Origin: Triatoma infestans
Taxonomy: Eukaryota > Arthropoda > Insecta > Hemiptera > Reduviidae
Direction of reading: 5' to 3'
Assembly (NCBI GenBank): GCA_011037195.1
Contig: JAAEAF010002700.1
Coordinates: 1 to 64,000, forward strand
Length of the DNA stretch: 64,000 nt
Under the pieces are notes generated by a model that worked only from the letters and a program-made list of their open reading frames with translations, had not been told where the DNA came from and made no database searches. The stretch's first letter is position 1, and the number at the start of each line of letters is the position of its first letter. Positions 44,890 through 55,689 of this stretch are shown one piece after another. The translations under genes were made by a program, and so were the position numbers.

Positions 44890-45530
44890 TCATCGGGTGT
44901 TTCGCCCCGCTTCTGCCCTACTCTTGCTCTCCAGCCCTAACTCTACACTATTCCACAGGGCGTAAAAAAAAATACCTAATGCTCAACTCATAACTCTAGG
45001 ATCATGGTATTTTACATCTGCGACTTTATAGGAAACCCAATGACACTATACTCCAACAATTGGTTCCATATATTTTGTTCACACCCATTTTTATTATTGC
45101 TGTTTTCTCTGTGAAATGCAGGCGCCAGGAAAATTCCTAAATCTTTGTACTTGTTCACTCACAACTTCTACGTTATAATTCCCTAAATATCACTTTTCCT
45201 ACAAACGCCGGCCTGCCGCCTTTTTTAAATATCCTGACCACAGAATTATTTAAGTTAATAAACAAGAGTCCATTTTCTGCCATATACTTCAAAGGAATTA
45301 ATCATTCCCTGCAACATGAAAAGATCAAAGACGAGCTAAACTAAGTCATCTGCAAATCTGACAGTTTAGCTTTACCACCGACTGTCTTCTAGACAGACAT
45401 TCCCCTCCAACTGGCTTTTCAGTTGCAATTAACTATGTAAATTGCACTAGAAAAAGTCGGGTGAGTATTTCACAACCACCATTAACCAGACTAAATTCCC
45501 CCGTATTGCGGCCTACACGTCTGCCATAAA
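44890..45530 (-). pseudogene. Non-LTR RT fragment around the ADD box, heavily decayed
   Basis: On the minus strand 'VRFADDLV' (about 45340-45365) fits the catalytic (Y/F)ADD motif. It is followed after about 40 residues by 'NLNNSVVRIFKKGGRP' (about 45205-45260), matching the 'N..K+KVVVFRKGGR' stretch that follows the active site in several LINE clades. The downstream 'GACISQ' and 'VSLGFL' parts are barely recognisable. Stops are frequent. It may be the same LINE type as 11095-11640, which lacks exactly this part. Confidence 0.5.
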
Positions 45531-46344
45531 TAATAAACCTAATTTTTTTTTAAAGCCCTCCTTTTAGAAAAGTGAAAATTATTCGTTTTCCTCAAGTTAC
45601 TGGTCCATTAATAGCAATAAAATGCTACAAGTTCCCTCTAATTGTGAAGATCTCCGGCCCCACCTTCCCCCCCCCCCCCCACAAATCATTAAAATTCTTC
45701 TTAATAAACCAGATGTTACAATGAACCAAAATAAAAAATATGGTGCGCACCACATGGTTAATCCATTAGGGTTATTATAATCTTATACAGTTTTTATTAA
45801 TTATGTATCATTATTTTGTTAATATATCATGGAAGGAAAGGAAAAAAAGTATAATATTACACTTACTCTCTTTATTCTTAAATTTGTTTCAGTCCCTACT
45901 CTTTTTTTTCAAAGCCATTGAAATGTCTCCAGTAGGGTTTATAAAACAGCTGGTTATCAGCTGATTTATATTGCTTTTGATTTACAGTAAAATATGTTTA
46001 TATTAATTTAGTGAACTTGCTACATATAGTCTCATATAGCATTAAATGAAATTAGTGCAATCTTTCAGACAATTGAAATTAAATGTTTCACTATTATATA
46101 TATAAAACTAACTGGATAAGTTCATTAAACAATTATTTATTTCTAATTGGTGCGGATGAAATCTGGCAGGGCCAACATTTTCAAAGTGTAAAGGTATACT
46201 TGACTCATTCAAAAGTAATTTAATTAGTCATGACGTTGAATCTGTTATTAACTCTCGCTACAGCCTCCATTTACAGTTTTCCTTTGGAACAATCATGCAT
46301 TACCTCAACATATTAATATATTCAGACTGATTGCGCAATTCAGA
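45531..46344. other. AT-rich stretch, no gene recognised
   Basis: A poly-C run at about 45666-45681. No gene is seen. Confidence 0.5.
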
Positions 46345-46617
46345 AAATTTTTATTCTTTATTTAAACTCTCCAATAAGAAAATCTTTATTCTATATTTAA
46401 ACTCTCCAATAAGAAAATCTTTATTCTTTATTTAAACTCTCCAATAAGAGAAAATCTTTACTCTTTATTTAAACTCTCCAATAAGAGAAAATCTTTATTC
46501 TATATTTAAACTCTCCAATAAGAAAATCTTTATTCTATATTTAAACTCTCCAATGAGAAAATCTTTATTCTTTATTTAAACTCTCCAATAAGAGAAAATC
46601 TTTATTCTTTATTTAAA
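46345..46617. repeat. 36-38-bp minisatellite, about 7.5 units
   Basis: Units read AACTCTCCAATAAG(AG)AAAATC plus a TTTATTCT(T/A)TATTTA half. The period alternates between 36 and 38 according to an extra AG. Unit differences are few. Confidence 0.9.
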
Positions 46618-46714
46618 AAGAAATTCTTTTAACATTTAAGTCCAACTCAATTGCATTGTGTACTATCAATAATCCAGACATTATTCACTTTCTATAGTCT
46701 TGTCCATTTTATGT

Positions 46715-46922
46715 GAAACATTTTTCTCGAAAAAATTGATTTTAGAGGGCGTATTCGGAGGGGGGGGGTCTATGAATTAGGTTTAAAATTAAACTGCACA
46801 AGCTGTGTGGTATGTTATTGAGCACAAACTATGTATAATTTCAAAGAAAATCTGGTTATTAAATTGTATTAATTGGTGTAAGATAGAAAGTTGTGTGTGA
46901 GTGTTTCACACCAGATTTTTCT
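46715..46922 (-). repeat. Rep-A repeat fragment with 5' hairpin
   Basis: The right end carries the complement of AAATCTGGTGTGAAACACTC; the left part shows a 'gaaaaaattgattttagagg' block and a poly-G run. Confidence 0.6.
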
Positions 46923-47893
46923 TATATTTTATTTAGTGTTGTAGTTATAAATTTATAATGTAAATTTTTTTGTGACAATACAAACGTGTATTGTAACAAT
47001 ATATAGAGCATTTATCGTTTTGCAAATTTAGTCGTATTCCGACTTCATAGAAGTGAATACTGTTAGCGTATACAGATGTCAGCACCATACATTGTGCACA
47101 AATTCATATGGGTATGTTTGTATTTCAGTGGGTACAGAATGGAGCTCATGATAAGTACCCCTGGTCGGTGTGTTCTTTCTCTCTCTGTTTCCCAGCCACA
47201 TACCACTACTGCCAAATTCCCAGGTCTTCCCTATTCACTTTATACATCTTCACCTCTTTCACCAACGACCATCACTGTTTCACTCTTACATCTATGTTTG
47301 GAAAATCTGCGTGTTTCACTTGCTATTCTCTCTCATACACACACACACACTCTCTCTCTCTCTCTGTTGCACTAATTTTGTTGGGTTTGAAATTGTCGCG
47401 TCTACCAACAGACCGTATAGTAATTGTATTTTACGTCAGAGTGAGCACCAATTGTACAGTGAATAAGTGTGTGAGAGAGAGAGAGAGAATGGCAGGGAGA
47501 GAAAGAGAGAGATATTCCCTGCTCATGTGAGCGTGCGTCTGGACGAAAGACTGTGAGAGCGCTCTGGGGGTGTATGGCTGTAACAATGTTACGAAGGGTC
47601 CGGGAAAATTCTAACGTCACTGCCATCAAAATAAAAATAGTTTGTAGAGCATCATTGTGGAGTGGCATTTCTACGGTGGAAAAGCGAGATAATAATGGTT
47701 GAATGCGTTTATAAAAAAAAAAAAGAGTAAAAAATGGTTGTTTACTGTTCTTCTTGACTAAAACAGAAACTGGTAGTGCGACTGGCAGACAGCAGGCATA
47801 TTTATGAAAAATAATTTTTAGCCGAAGTTGGTGGTGTCTGAAATATTGACCTAAAAAAACAATTGGATATTTTATTAGCATCAGTTTAAGGCT
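46923..47893. other. Stretch with (AC)n, (TC)n and (AG)n runs; no gene supported
   Basis: Long frames overlap on both strands here (47076-47530 plus; 47402-47926 minus, 174 codons). Their length depends on microsatellites (47335-47365 and 47470-47510) and part of a Rep-A end, and none resembles a known protein. Confidence 0.5.
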
Positions 47894-48430
47894 AGAAGTA
47901 AGAGAAAGTATTGCGATACGTTCCAAATTTTTGGAAATTGAGTTTTCACCAGAAATACATGTTTTGAGGACCCCTTAGTAAGGAAAACATATTTTTTACA
48001 AATAGTGTGTGTGTTACGAAAATATCTCAAAAACGGAAATCGCAGGAATCTCAAATTCCGTTTAGACACCAACACCAAGGTTTCGGGTGAAATCCATCAA
48101 GTGGATGTACCATTTTAATGAATTTTTTTCCCCCAGTTTTTCGTGATTTTCTCGAAAACGACTCCAACGATTTTCTTTAAACTTCGTATTTACTATTTAG
48201 ACGCCTTAAACATCTCTATCACTATTATTTAAAACATTTTTCCGGGAAAATTGATTTTTTTTCAGAGGTTATGGGGGGGGCGGTAGCGATAAGCGTTTCC
48301 TCTAAAGTAGAATTTCAGTAAAATATATGTTTCCAACAATTGAACAATATTAATATAACTATAAGCACTGGTAGAATTATAAATTTGAAGGAAATCGGTT
48401 TACCGGAAGTGTGACTTAATCAATTAGAAT
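47894..48430 (-). repeat. Rep-A repeat, left part of a copy split by a LINE
   Basis: The 3' end (GTAAGAGAAAG on the plus strand, 47898-47908) and the family boxes run in order to about 48415. The copy resumes after the LINE at about 49630 with AACGATTATAAACAGTTTCC. Confidence 0.75.
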
Positions 48431-48431
48431 T

Positions 48432-49618
48432 AGAATTAAACAGGCAGGTTTTTGGCAGGGTAAGCGATATGGTCATTCTACCATTTATCGTGAGATGCTT
48501 TTAAGGATTCCCATTACAGGTTTTCCTTCTGATAGGAATCTGAAAACTTTTGTCTTTGGTCATTCCTACAGGGTTAGGTTGCCTTCTAGGGAAGATTGGT
48601 TAACCCTGGGTCCGTCTGCTGTGATTCCTGAGAATTATCTCCGATGCTACACGGACGGTTCCAGGATGGATGGTATAAATACCAAAAATAGGTCTGGGGC
48701 TGCCGTCTATTTTGAGACGGGAGATCATTTGGTAGCGCCTCTTGGTGAGTGGGCCACCGTTTTCCAGGCTGAGGTTTATGCAATTCTTTGCTGTATTTTG
48801 GATGAGAGGGTGCGTAACACTAATTAAAGGTGTTTGTATCTGCTCGGATAGCCAGGCTGCGTTGAAGGCGCTTAATTCATGTGTCTTCACTTCCAGATTG
48901 GTGTTGGAATGTTCTAGAAGACTGGAAGATCTTTCTTTATTAAAGGATGTGCTTCTGGTCTGGGTTCCAGGTCATATGGGAATTTTTGGGAATGAGGAGG
49001 TGGATAGGTTTGCCAAATTAGGTGCCTCTCTCCCTTTCATTGGTCCAGAGCCTGCTGTTGGTGTGTCTTCTGACACATGTTTGTCGGGCTTTCAGACGTG
49101 GATGACCTCACAGCACTCATCCTTATGGATGAGTGCAGTGGGTTGTCGGCAGTCTAAAATGCTCATTGGGGGCCCGGACGGAGCTTTGAGCAGTGGGGTC
49201 CGATGTCTTTCACGGACCTCCCTCAGGTATCTGGTTGGATTCCTCACTGGGCATTGTGGTTTAAGGAGGCATCTCTATATAATGGGACTTGTGCCTGACC
49301 CTTTTTGTAGAGTTTGTGAAACTGAGGAGGAAACACCCATGCATTTGATGACGAATTGTTTGGGTTGTGAGGAGATTAGGTTTAGGAACCTTCGGCCGGA
49401 ATAGGATGTCGGTAGAGGATCTTAAGCTGTGTCCTTTTAAGGTTTTGGTCCGATTTGTTCGGTCTGTTGTGAAACTTAGATGGTTGAATCCTGGGCCTGG
49501 ATTTGTATTCTAGTCCCAGTGGTTGTTATTCTTTAGGGGTAGCTATATGGGCCCTGGGGGGCTTTGGGTAGCGTAGGGTTTTGCCCTCCCCTTTCGCGAA
49601 TAATAATAATAATAATAA
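48432..49618 (+). pseudogene. I-like LINE, RNase H and C-terminus, 5'-truncated insertion
   Basis: It starts with the pre-RNase-H region ('MLLRIPITGFPSDRN'), then an RNase H whose acidic residues are all visible: Asp in YTDGSR (about 48650), Glu in FQAEVYAI (about 48770), Asp in CICSDSQAAL (about 48840) and Asp in NEEVDRFAK (about 49000). One frameshift near 48820 separates the two halves. The C-terminus has a Cys/His cluster CRVCETEEETPMHLMTNC (about 49305-49360). A 3' UTR and an (AAT)n tail (49600-49619) follow. TCAATTAGAAT is duplicated at both ends (48420-48430 and 49619-49629). It is the least decayed LINE copy in the window. Confidence 0.9.
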
Positions 49619-49629
49619 TCAATTAGAAT

Positions 49630-49720
49630 CGTTTTTTTTTTTTAGTTTAATTGGAATTTTCTCTAGAACGATTATAAACAGTTTCCTTTAGAATGCTAAA
49701 CGTACAGATTTTAGGTGTTT
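49630..49720 (-). repeat. Rep-A repeat, right part of the split copy
   Basis: Continues the Rep-A sequence after the LINE, with 'ttctctagaacgattataaa' and 'gtttcctttagaatg' blocks. Confidence 0.5.
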
Positions 49721-50524
49721 TGTAGAACCTGTGCCATTATATTTTAAATGTTACTTAAGTTATTTTGTAAATTTTTGGCTCTCTCTTCAGGATTACAGTG
49801 TGAACACGTTCTATTTCTACTTGCCTAGGGCACTAGTCCACATGTACTCGACTACCTCCATATTTAGGGCAACTGAGTAAAACTTTCCACTTCTTACTTG
49901 ACAGTCGAATATCCTGGGTCCAAACAAAGTATATTGCAACTTTTATGAAAAAGAGAGCTCTTTAGGAGCATACTGATTGATAATCATATGATAATTTGGC
50001 AGATAATCTTTCGGATCTATGATGTTAAAAGAAAAAAGTAGTTATTAGGTCAGTGTTGACAATGGAAATGCGACTTATTGAAAATAACTATGATGATGAC
50101 ATCAAATTGCTACAAAATAAAAATGTGCTATCGGTTTTGGTCTTTACGAAACTAATCTTTATATAACTGCTGCGTCCTAGTGGAAGAAAGTCAGACCACA
50201 GGATACCAAGCTATAGCTGGGCCCATAAAAATACTTCTGAAGACATTTCTTTAGAGATCTGTGCATATCTCACGAGAACCTCGCTGACAACGCAAGACTC
50301 AGAAAAGCATACATATAGCGCAAAAACTTGACTTTTTTTTTTAAGTACTGAGATCACAACGCTATGTTTTTTTTTATTTGTGTAATTTTTAGGGATATCT
50401 TTGGAAGTGTTACAATCTCTTCACAAGATATCGATATCAGTCCAGAAAGTTATATACCCGAAATCGTAGCAAGCTCAAACTTGTTCTTCTAAAGAGGTAG
50501 TTACCGGCGCAACCTAACTATGTT
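49721..50524. other. No gene recognised
   Basis: No coding or RNA feature is supported. Confidence 0.45.
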
Positions 50525-50705
50525 TTCAGTCAAAATTCCACATTACAGAATCAGAATTTATTGAAAGTTTTTTTTTCAAATTTACTGATTTTTTTTTTAC
50601 TATCTGCAATTTTCTCGAAAACAGCTTCAACATCTATAAAATTGGAATTTTAACTGCATAAATATCTATAAATTCTATTTGAAACATATTAGAGGAATTG
50701 GTGAA
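50525..50705 (-). repeat. Rep-A repeat fragment
   Basis: Contains the TTTTCTCGAAAACAGCTTCA block (about 50610) and an AATTTTAACTGCATAAATAT block. Ends are absent. Confidence 0.5.
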
Positions 50706-51900
50706 AGAGGTGAACATGTAAAAAGTAAATTGGTATTGGAGAATTGGTGATTTTTATTTATAATTGAATTGTCAAATACGTTATGAGAAGTGTTGTCTGA
50801 CTGGTGCACACTGGACTTTTATTTTCGATATATATTATCAAATCGATAAATCGACATCAAAATGAAAGTTGTTTAATAGGATTGCTTTTTAAAAGAGATA
50901 ATTTTAGTTCATACTAATCAGAAAACCTTGTTGAAGATCATATTTAACAATCAATTTCAGGATATGATAGTAATTGGCTTATTGGATTTAGCGAAGGGAT
51001 TAGTCCTTTCCCACAATCAAAAAAGGACTTGGGATTCCTCAGTGATTAAGAAGTCCCTGGCTTCAGGCTTCTGCCTTCTATAGTCTTCTTCTCAACAGAA
51101 TCTTTCTGATCTCACATCATCCAATAATAATACTGGGAATTTAACATCCAAATATGAAGACCAAAAAATTATAAATTTAGTCAAATCGTTACTAATTCTT
51201 ATTACCTCTGTTGTATCAAGATAAATTGGGCTAAATCATTGAAAGTTAGACAAATTTCAGGAAACTTTCGAATTACATTAAATGGGAAACTTTGTTGTCC
51301 TAATTACGACTCTCCTTACTTCCTCAGCCATCATTCAATTCAGGACAAGTCATAACAGGAGTGGTTTGGTCTCCAGATTTCGTTATTATTAAATTTATGA
51401 CCTTCTTACTACCGAAACTCTCTCTAGTTGTCTTATCCGTCTCCGATGATGAGGGGGGTCACATTGTATATAGGACTAGATCCAGCATCTAGAATTCTAA
51501 CTACTGCTCTTGGATTAAGATTAATTGTTTGTGGAACAATTGTAATTCATTATTGTAAATGTTTTAATACATGAAAAAGACAAAACAAAAATGAATAAAC
51601 AAAATGAAATTGAATCCGTACACAAACTGTGATAAATGTATTTTTTCCTATCGAAACTTTATTTCACAAACACGTAACAAAAACAATACATTGACGGAAA
51701 ACAATGTATGTAACAGTTTTGTTAACAAAACTGTTACAGATAATGTAAACAATGTAGAACTTGGTGGACAGATACAATACGACACAAACAAACACCATGA
51801 TGTGATTCTTATCAATTTTTGAATCACATACTCCAATATACAGCCTCTATCAACCTCGTACCCTTATTATAAAATAACAGGAAATTAAATCACTTCTCCG
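50706..51900. other. AT-rich stretch with a perfect palindrome
   Basis: Apart from the palindrome at 51710-51737 no feature is recognised. The 72-codon frame at 51604-51822, which contains it, has no recognised relative. Confidence 0.45.
51710..51737. repeat. Perfect 28-bp palindrome
   Basis: GTAACAGTTTTGTT is followed directly by its exact complement, with no spacer. Confidence 0.95.
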
Positions 51901-51904
51901 TATA

Positions 51905-51941
51905 ACCATACCACCATACCACCATACCACCATACCACCAA
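51905..51941. repeat. 8-bp tandem repeat CCATACCA
   Basis: About four and a half units. Confidence 0.9.
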
Positions 51942-52239
51942 ATAAACAATTTTATTAATTTCTGTCTTTTCTTTTACCTATTTATTATTTTGTTTTATTT
52001 TTGAAGCATTTTCAGAGTTTTTTATTTAGTATTTCCACTAAATTGTAACTGCCTTGAATCCTGTGATATTTTGGAAACTGAAGTGTTTTGGCATTACTGA
52101 TCAGCCAAGCCCAAAAAATACATATCACACTAGAAATTCAAATTTGATATTTTAATCATGTTTTGGTATTTTAATTCATTTGGTATTTTAATAAAAAAAA
52201 ACGCAAAGTTCAATAAGAAGAGTATCAAATGTCAGAAGA

Positions 52240-52640
52240 ATGGCAGGAAGTATGTCAAATTTTCGAAATTGAATAAAAACCGGAATACATGTTTTGAGGT
52301 CCCCTGAGTTCGAAAGAGTGTTTTTTTGAAATTGGTCTGTGAGTACGTGTGTATGGTCAGCACAACTCAAAAACGGAAAATCACAGAAAACTTAAACTTT
52401 GTATTTCGTTCAGATGCTACGAAGATATCGGATGCTTCAATGAGATCGGTCGACCGGATTACCACTTTACAGAATTGATTTTTCTTCTTCTATTTTATGA
52501 AAACCGACTGCAAGGATTTTCTTTAAACTTGGTAACTACAACTTTTATTTGAAACATTTTTCTGGGAAATTTTTTTTTTAAGGGAGTATATTGGGAGATG
52601 ATGACGTCATGCTTTCCTCTAAAATGCCATTTCGATATAT
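52240..52640 (-). repeat. Rep-A repeat, 3' part
   Basis: Shows the family's 'caggggacctcaaaacatgt' (complement, about 52288-52310), the CAAAAACGGAAAATC block, the 'gaccggatt' box and the 'gattttctttaaacttgg' block. Confidence 0.65.
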
Positions 52641-52662
52641 CAGATTATTCTATCGTCTATGT

Positions 52663-52900
52663 CAGGGGTGTCCTCCAACCTTTTGGGTTATCTGAACCAG
52701 CATTAAAAGAAGAAGATCTACCTCGGGCTACACTTAAAATACAAGCACTAATTAATAGCTGATGAACAAAAATATAATTTTCCTGATATCCGGTGCTATA
52801 TTATTCAATTCATAGTTTCTTCGATGTATGTCGAACTCGCAAGATCTGTGCTAATTCATCCTGATGGAAATAGTAGTAATAAGAACTAGTTATAAGGATT
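52663..52900 (+). mobile_element. hAT-like transposon terminus
   Basis: CAGGGGTGTCCTCCAACCTT resembles the terminal inverted repeats of many hAT non-autonomous elements (CAGGGGT...CAACCTTTT). The matching right end and an 8-bp duplication were not found. The right limit given is arbitrary. Confidence 0.35.
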
Positions 52901-53438
52901 GGACTAAATATATACTTATTTTTCTGGTATTCAAATTTTGCCGCTAAATTCCCTTCAGAGTTCAGGTAGTATTTTTTAAACTTCATGAACTAAATTTTCT
53001 GATTAGTATGAACTTAAATGTTTTACACCAGATTTTTTTTGTGTTCTCTAAGAAGCTTGTTAATGCATTAAAATGAAGGACAAACAATTAAGTGTCTGAT
53101 TGAAATTCCAAATTTAAGGGAAAATTATTGTGGAAAGAGAAAATTGTTTGAGTCTTTCGGAAAGATAAGTCTCAAGTCTGGATATAAATCTGGATATAAA
53201 TGAAAATTCGACAAATTTGGTCTCTTCTCTACTTTGATTAAATTTTGAATAAATCCTTTCTGTTTTAATAATATCCACTCTCATTCTCTCTCTCTCTCTC
53301 TCTCTCTGTAAAAATCAAATTTAAAAAGAACAGCAACTCCAGAATCCATTTACTGACATAGGTATGTCAGATTATAATACACAATTATTTATTACTGTCC
53401 AAGCACAAAGTCCAAAGAAACAATGATTTTTATAGGAA
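52901..53438. other. AT-rich spacer
   Basis: A (TC)n run at 53287-53307. A decayed Rep-A end may lie at 53022-53040. Confidence 0.4.
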
Positions 53439-53439
53439 A

Positions 53440-54466
53440 AAAATCTGGTGTGAAACACTCACACAACTTTCTCTTACTCCTGTTCTCAAAATTATAATTG
53501 ACAAATTTTATAGTTTGTGTACCAAATTTAACGAAATTCGTCGAAAACTGAAAAAAACTTTCAGTAAAAGCGCACTTCCGGTTTACTAAATTTCTTCAAA
53601 CTCGGAATTTTGGCCATCTATTTATTTCTAATTAATTTTGTTTGGATAGAATTGTATAACCAACTGTGACAGCACTTTAGAGAAAAATATAACCCCACCC
53701 CTCCCCTAAAAGAGCCCTTAAATGAATTTTAGAAATGTTTTAAATAAAAGTTGTAGATCTTTGCATGTTTAGTTTATATACGAAGTTTCAAGAAAATCGT
53801 CAGAGCCATTTTCGAGAAAATTGAAAAAAGGGAATAAATCATTTAGTAAAGTGGTAAAGTAAACGCACTTCCGGTTATCCAATTTTTTCAAACTCGGAAT
53901 TTCAACAACATATTTAATTCTAATTAACATATTTAGATGACAGAATTGTCTAATAAACTGAAATAGCACTTTAGATGGAAACCTAACCCCTCCCTCCCCC
54001 GAAAGTGCCATTCAATGCATTTTCCCGGAGAAATGTTTCAAATAAAAGTTATAGCTCTTTGTATGTGTGGTTGATGTTTCAAGTTTAAAGAAAATCGTAG
54101 GAACCATTTGAGAAAATTGCAAAAAAGTAAAAAATCCAACTAGTAAAGTGGTACTTCCGGTTGAGGAATTTTGACAGATAACGTACTGTCAGATCCCATG
54201 GTGATAACTAAACGGAATATCAAGTTTCAACTTTCTGTAGTTTTTGGTTTTTGAGCTATGCTGTTCACATACATACATACACATACACACACCGACTCAA
54301 CACACACACACACACGCACACACCACACCACACATAGACCATTTGCTAAAAACTACTTTTTTGGACTCAGGGGACCTCAAAACGGATATTTCCGGTGAAA
54401 ACTCGATATCGAAAATTTGACACGATTACAAATACTTCCTCTTACTAGGAGTAAGAGAAAGTAATA
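53440..54466 (+). repeat. Rep-A repeat, best-preserved complete copy
   Basis: The 5' end AAATCTGGTGTGAAACACTC has palindromic GTGTGA/TCACAC arms and is followed by ACTTTCTCTTACT. Three modules follow, at about 53530-53790, 53790-54080 and 54080-54250, each with a CACTTCCGGTT box and a 'gaaaatcg' block. A compound CA microsatellite lies at 54265-54330, then CAGGGGACCTCAAAACGGAT. The 3' hairpin CTCTTACTAGGAGTAAGAG ends in AAAGTAATAAT. No protein coding is seen. Confidence 0.8.
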
Positions 54467-55039
54467 ATGTGGCCTCACAAATAATTGAAGCGATTAAATA
54501 AAATATTAAAAGATAATTTTAATTTTAAAGTATAAATAAAATGTAATATGCATTTTAGTTTGTTCAAAAGTGCACAAAGTCTTTTCATAATAATTTGAAA
54601 AGTCTAACTACAAAGTAACCGCTAAAGAAGCCTCAAGGAGGAAAGGCTGCACAAAACTATATTAATGTGAAAGCAAAGGGCGAGTATGCAGAATAAGATG
54701 AGATTAAAATGACTTAGAACTAGAGCAAAATCAAAGTCAAAAGAAATCATAGAAAGTCTGGTCGACTTTGGTGAACGTTTAAATTGTTTTTGCCTTTAAT
54801 GATTTTAATATTTCAGCGCTTCGTAATTATCTCCATTTGGCCTTTACATCTCTTTCCCATCAAAGTCATAATACCCACAAAAGACTTTGCAGGAATAGTC
54901 GGATAATTTTTTTGAAAGATTAAAATTAAAAATGGAAACAAATGCCGACAAATTTTTCTGCTAAGGATCATAACTGCAGCTGACCCCCCCCCCTCCCGGG
55001 TTAACTATAGAAAATAAAATCCTGAGATTTTAGATTGAT
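54467..55039. other. No gene recognised
   Basis: A poly-C run at about 54985-54997; otherwise nothing. Confidence 0.45.
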
Positions 55040-55289
55040 ATATGTGTTCCGAAACTGGCTACAAGGACAAAATGTACCATTCACCAAATCTACTTCAACC
55101 TCTGCAGGCCGTTTTTGAATTATGTGAGTCTTCTGGGACGTCAATTGTAAGTGTTGTTAGGCTGGGACACTCACAAAGACGCCACCAGGACCTCTGAATA
55201 AGTGGCTAGTCCACTCAGTTAATGAATTTTCATTTAACTTTCTATTTATGAAGAAAGAAGCTATACAACCCAGATTATTTGATTTGAGG

Positions 55290-55500
55290 ATAACCTCCCA
55301 CATACATTCAACAAGTGTAGTATGTAAAAGAAACATTGCGTTGATGTAAACTATCTACCCAAACTTGATAACTTTGACCCTGACGATGGATGAAAATCCG
55401 AAACAGGCTAGGAATGCATGCCATGACGGATAAAAACCCCAGATGTTAACCAGCATTGAGGACCTATCCATATATTCAAAGAAGCTATACAACATATATA
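55290..55500 (+). repeat. Rep-H-related repeat
   Basis: Carries the hammerhead-like core at 55380-55404 and ends ACCAGCATTGAGGACC (about 55450-55465), the counterpart of the TGCGGAACCAA tail in other copies. It shares 'CTCCC.CATACA...CAA' and 'AGAAACAT' blocks with 57115-57305. Confidence 0.5.
55380..55404 (+). ncRNA. Hammerhead-like core with compensatory stem II
   Basis: CTGACGA, T, GGAT, GAAA loop, ATCC, GAAAC. Stem II pairs fully but with different bases from the GGGC/GCCC version at 36 kb. The ACCGGTC part is altered to ACAGGCT, so cleavage is unlikely in this copy. Confidence 0.4.
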
Positions 55501-55689
55501 TTTTGGAAAACATTAAGAGGAAATATTCGTAGAAAATACGCTGATAAATAATGTTTGCAAAATTGAATGTGATTTATAACAAAAAAAATCACCTGATTTA
55601 TTATATATAAATTTTCACTTTGCAAAGGTGAATACAATACATGAAAATTGTCGATAGCAAGAAGATCAAAATTTGGTGTTCCTCTAACC

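Noticed and set aside
46345..46617. CRISPR-like array
   Set aside because: Units are contiguous, with no unique spacers, and the sequence is eukaryotic.
47402..47926. 174-codon minus-strand open frame, the second longest in the window
   Set aside because: It overlaps frames on the other strand, its ends fall in a Rep-A terminus and an (AG)n run, its composition is not protein-like in a convincing way, and I recognise no domain.
51290..51500. Possible nuclear mitochondrial copy (a PDF....FLLP-like frame loosely like COI)
   Set aside because: Only a handful of residues match, neighbouring COI motifs are absent, and the base composition gives no further support.
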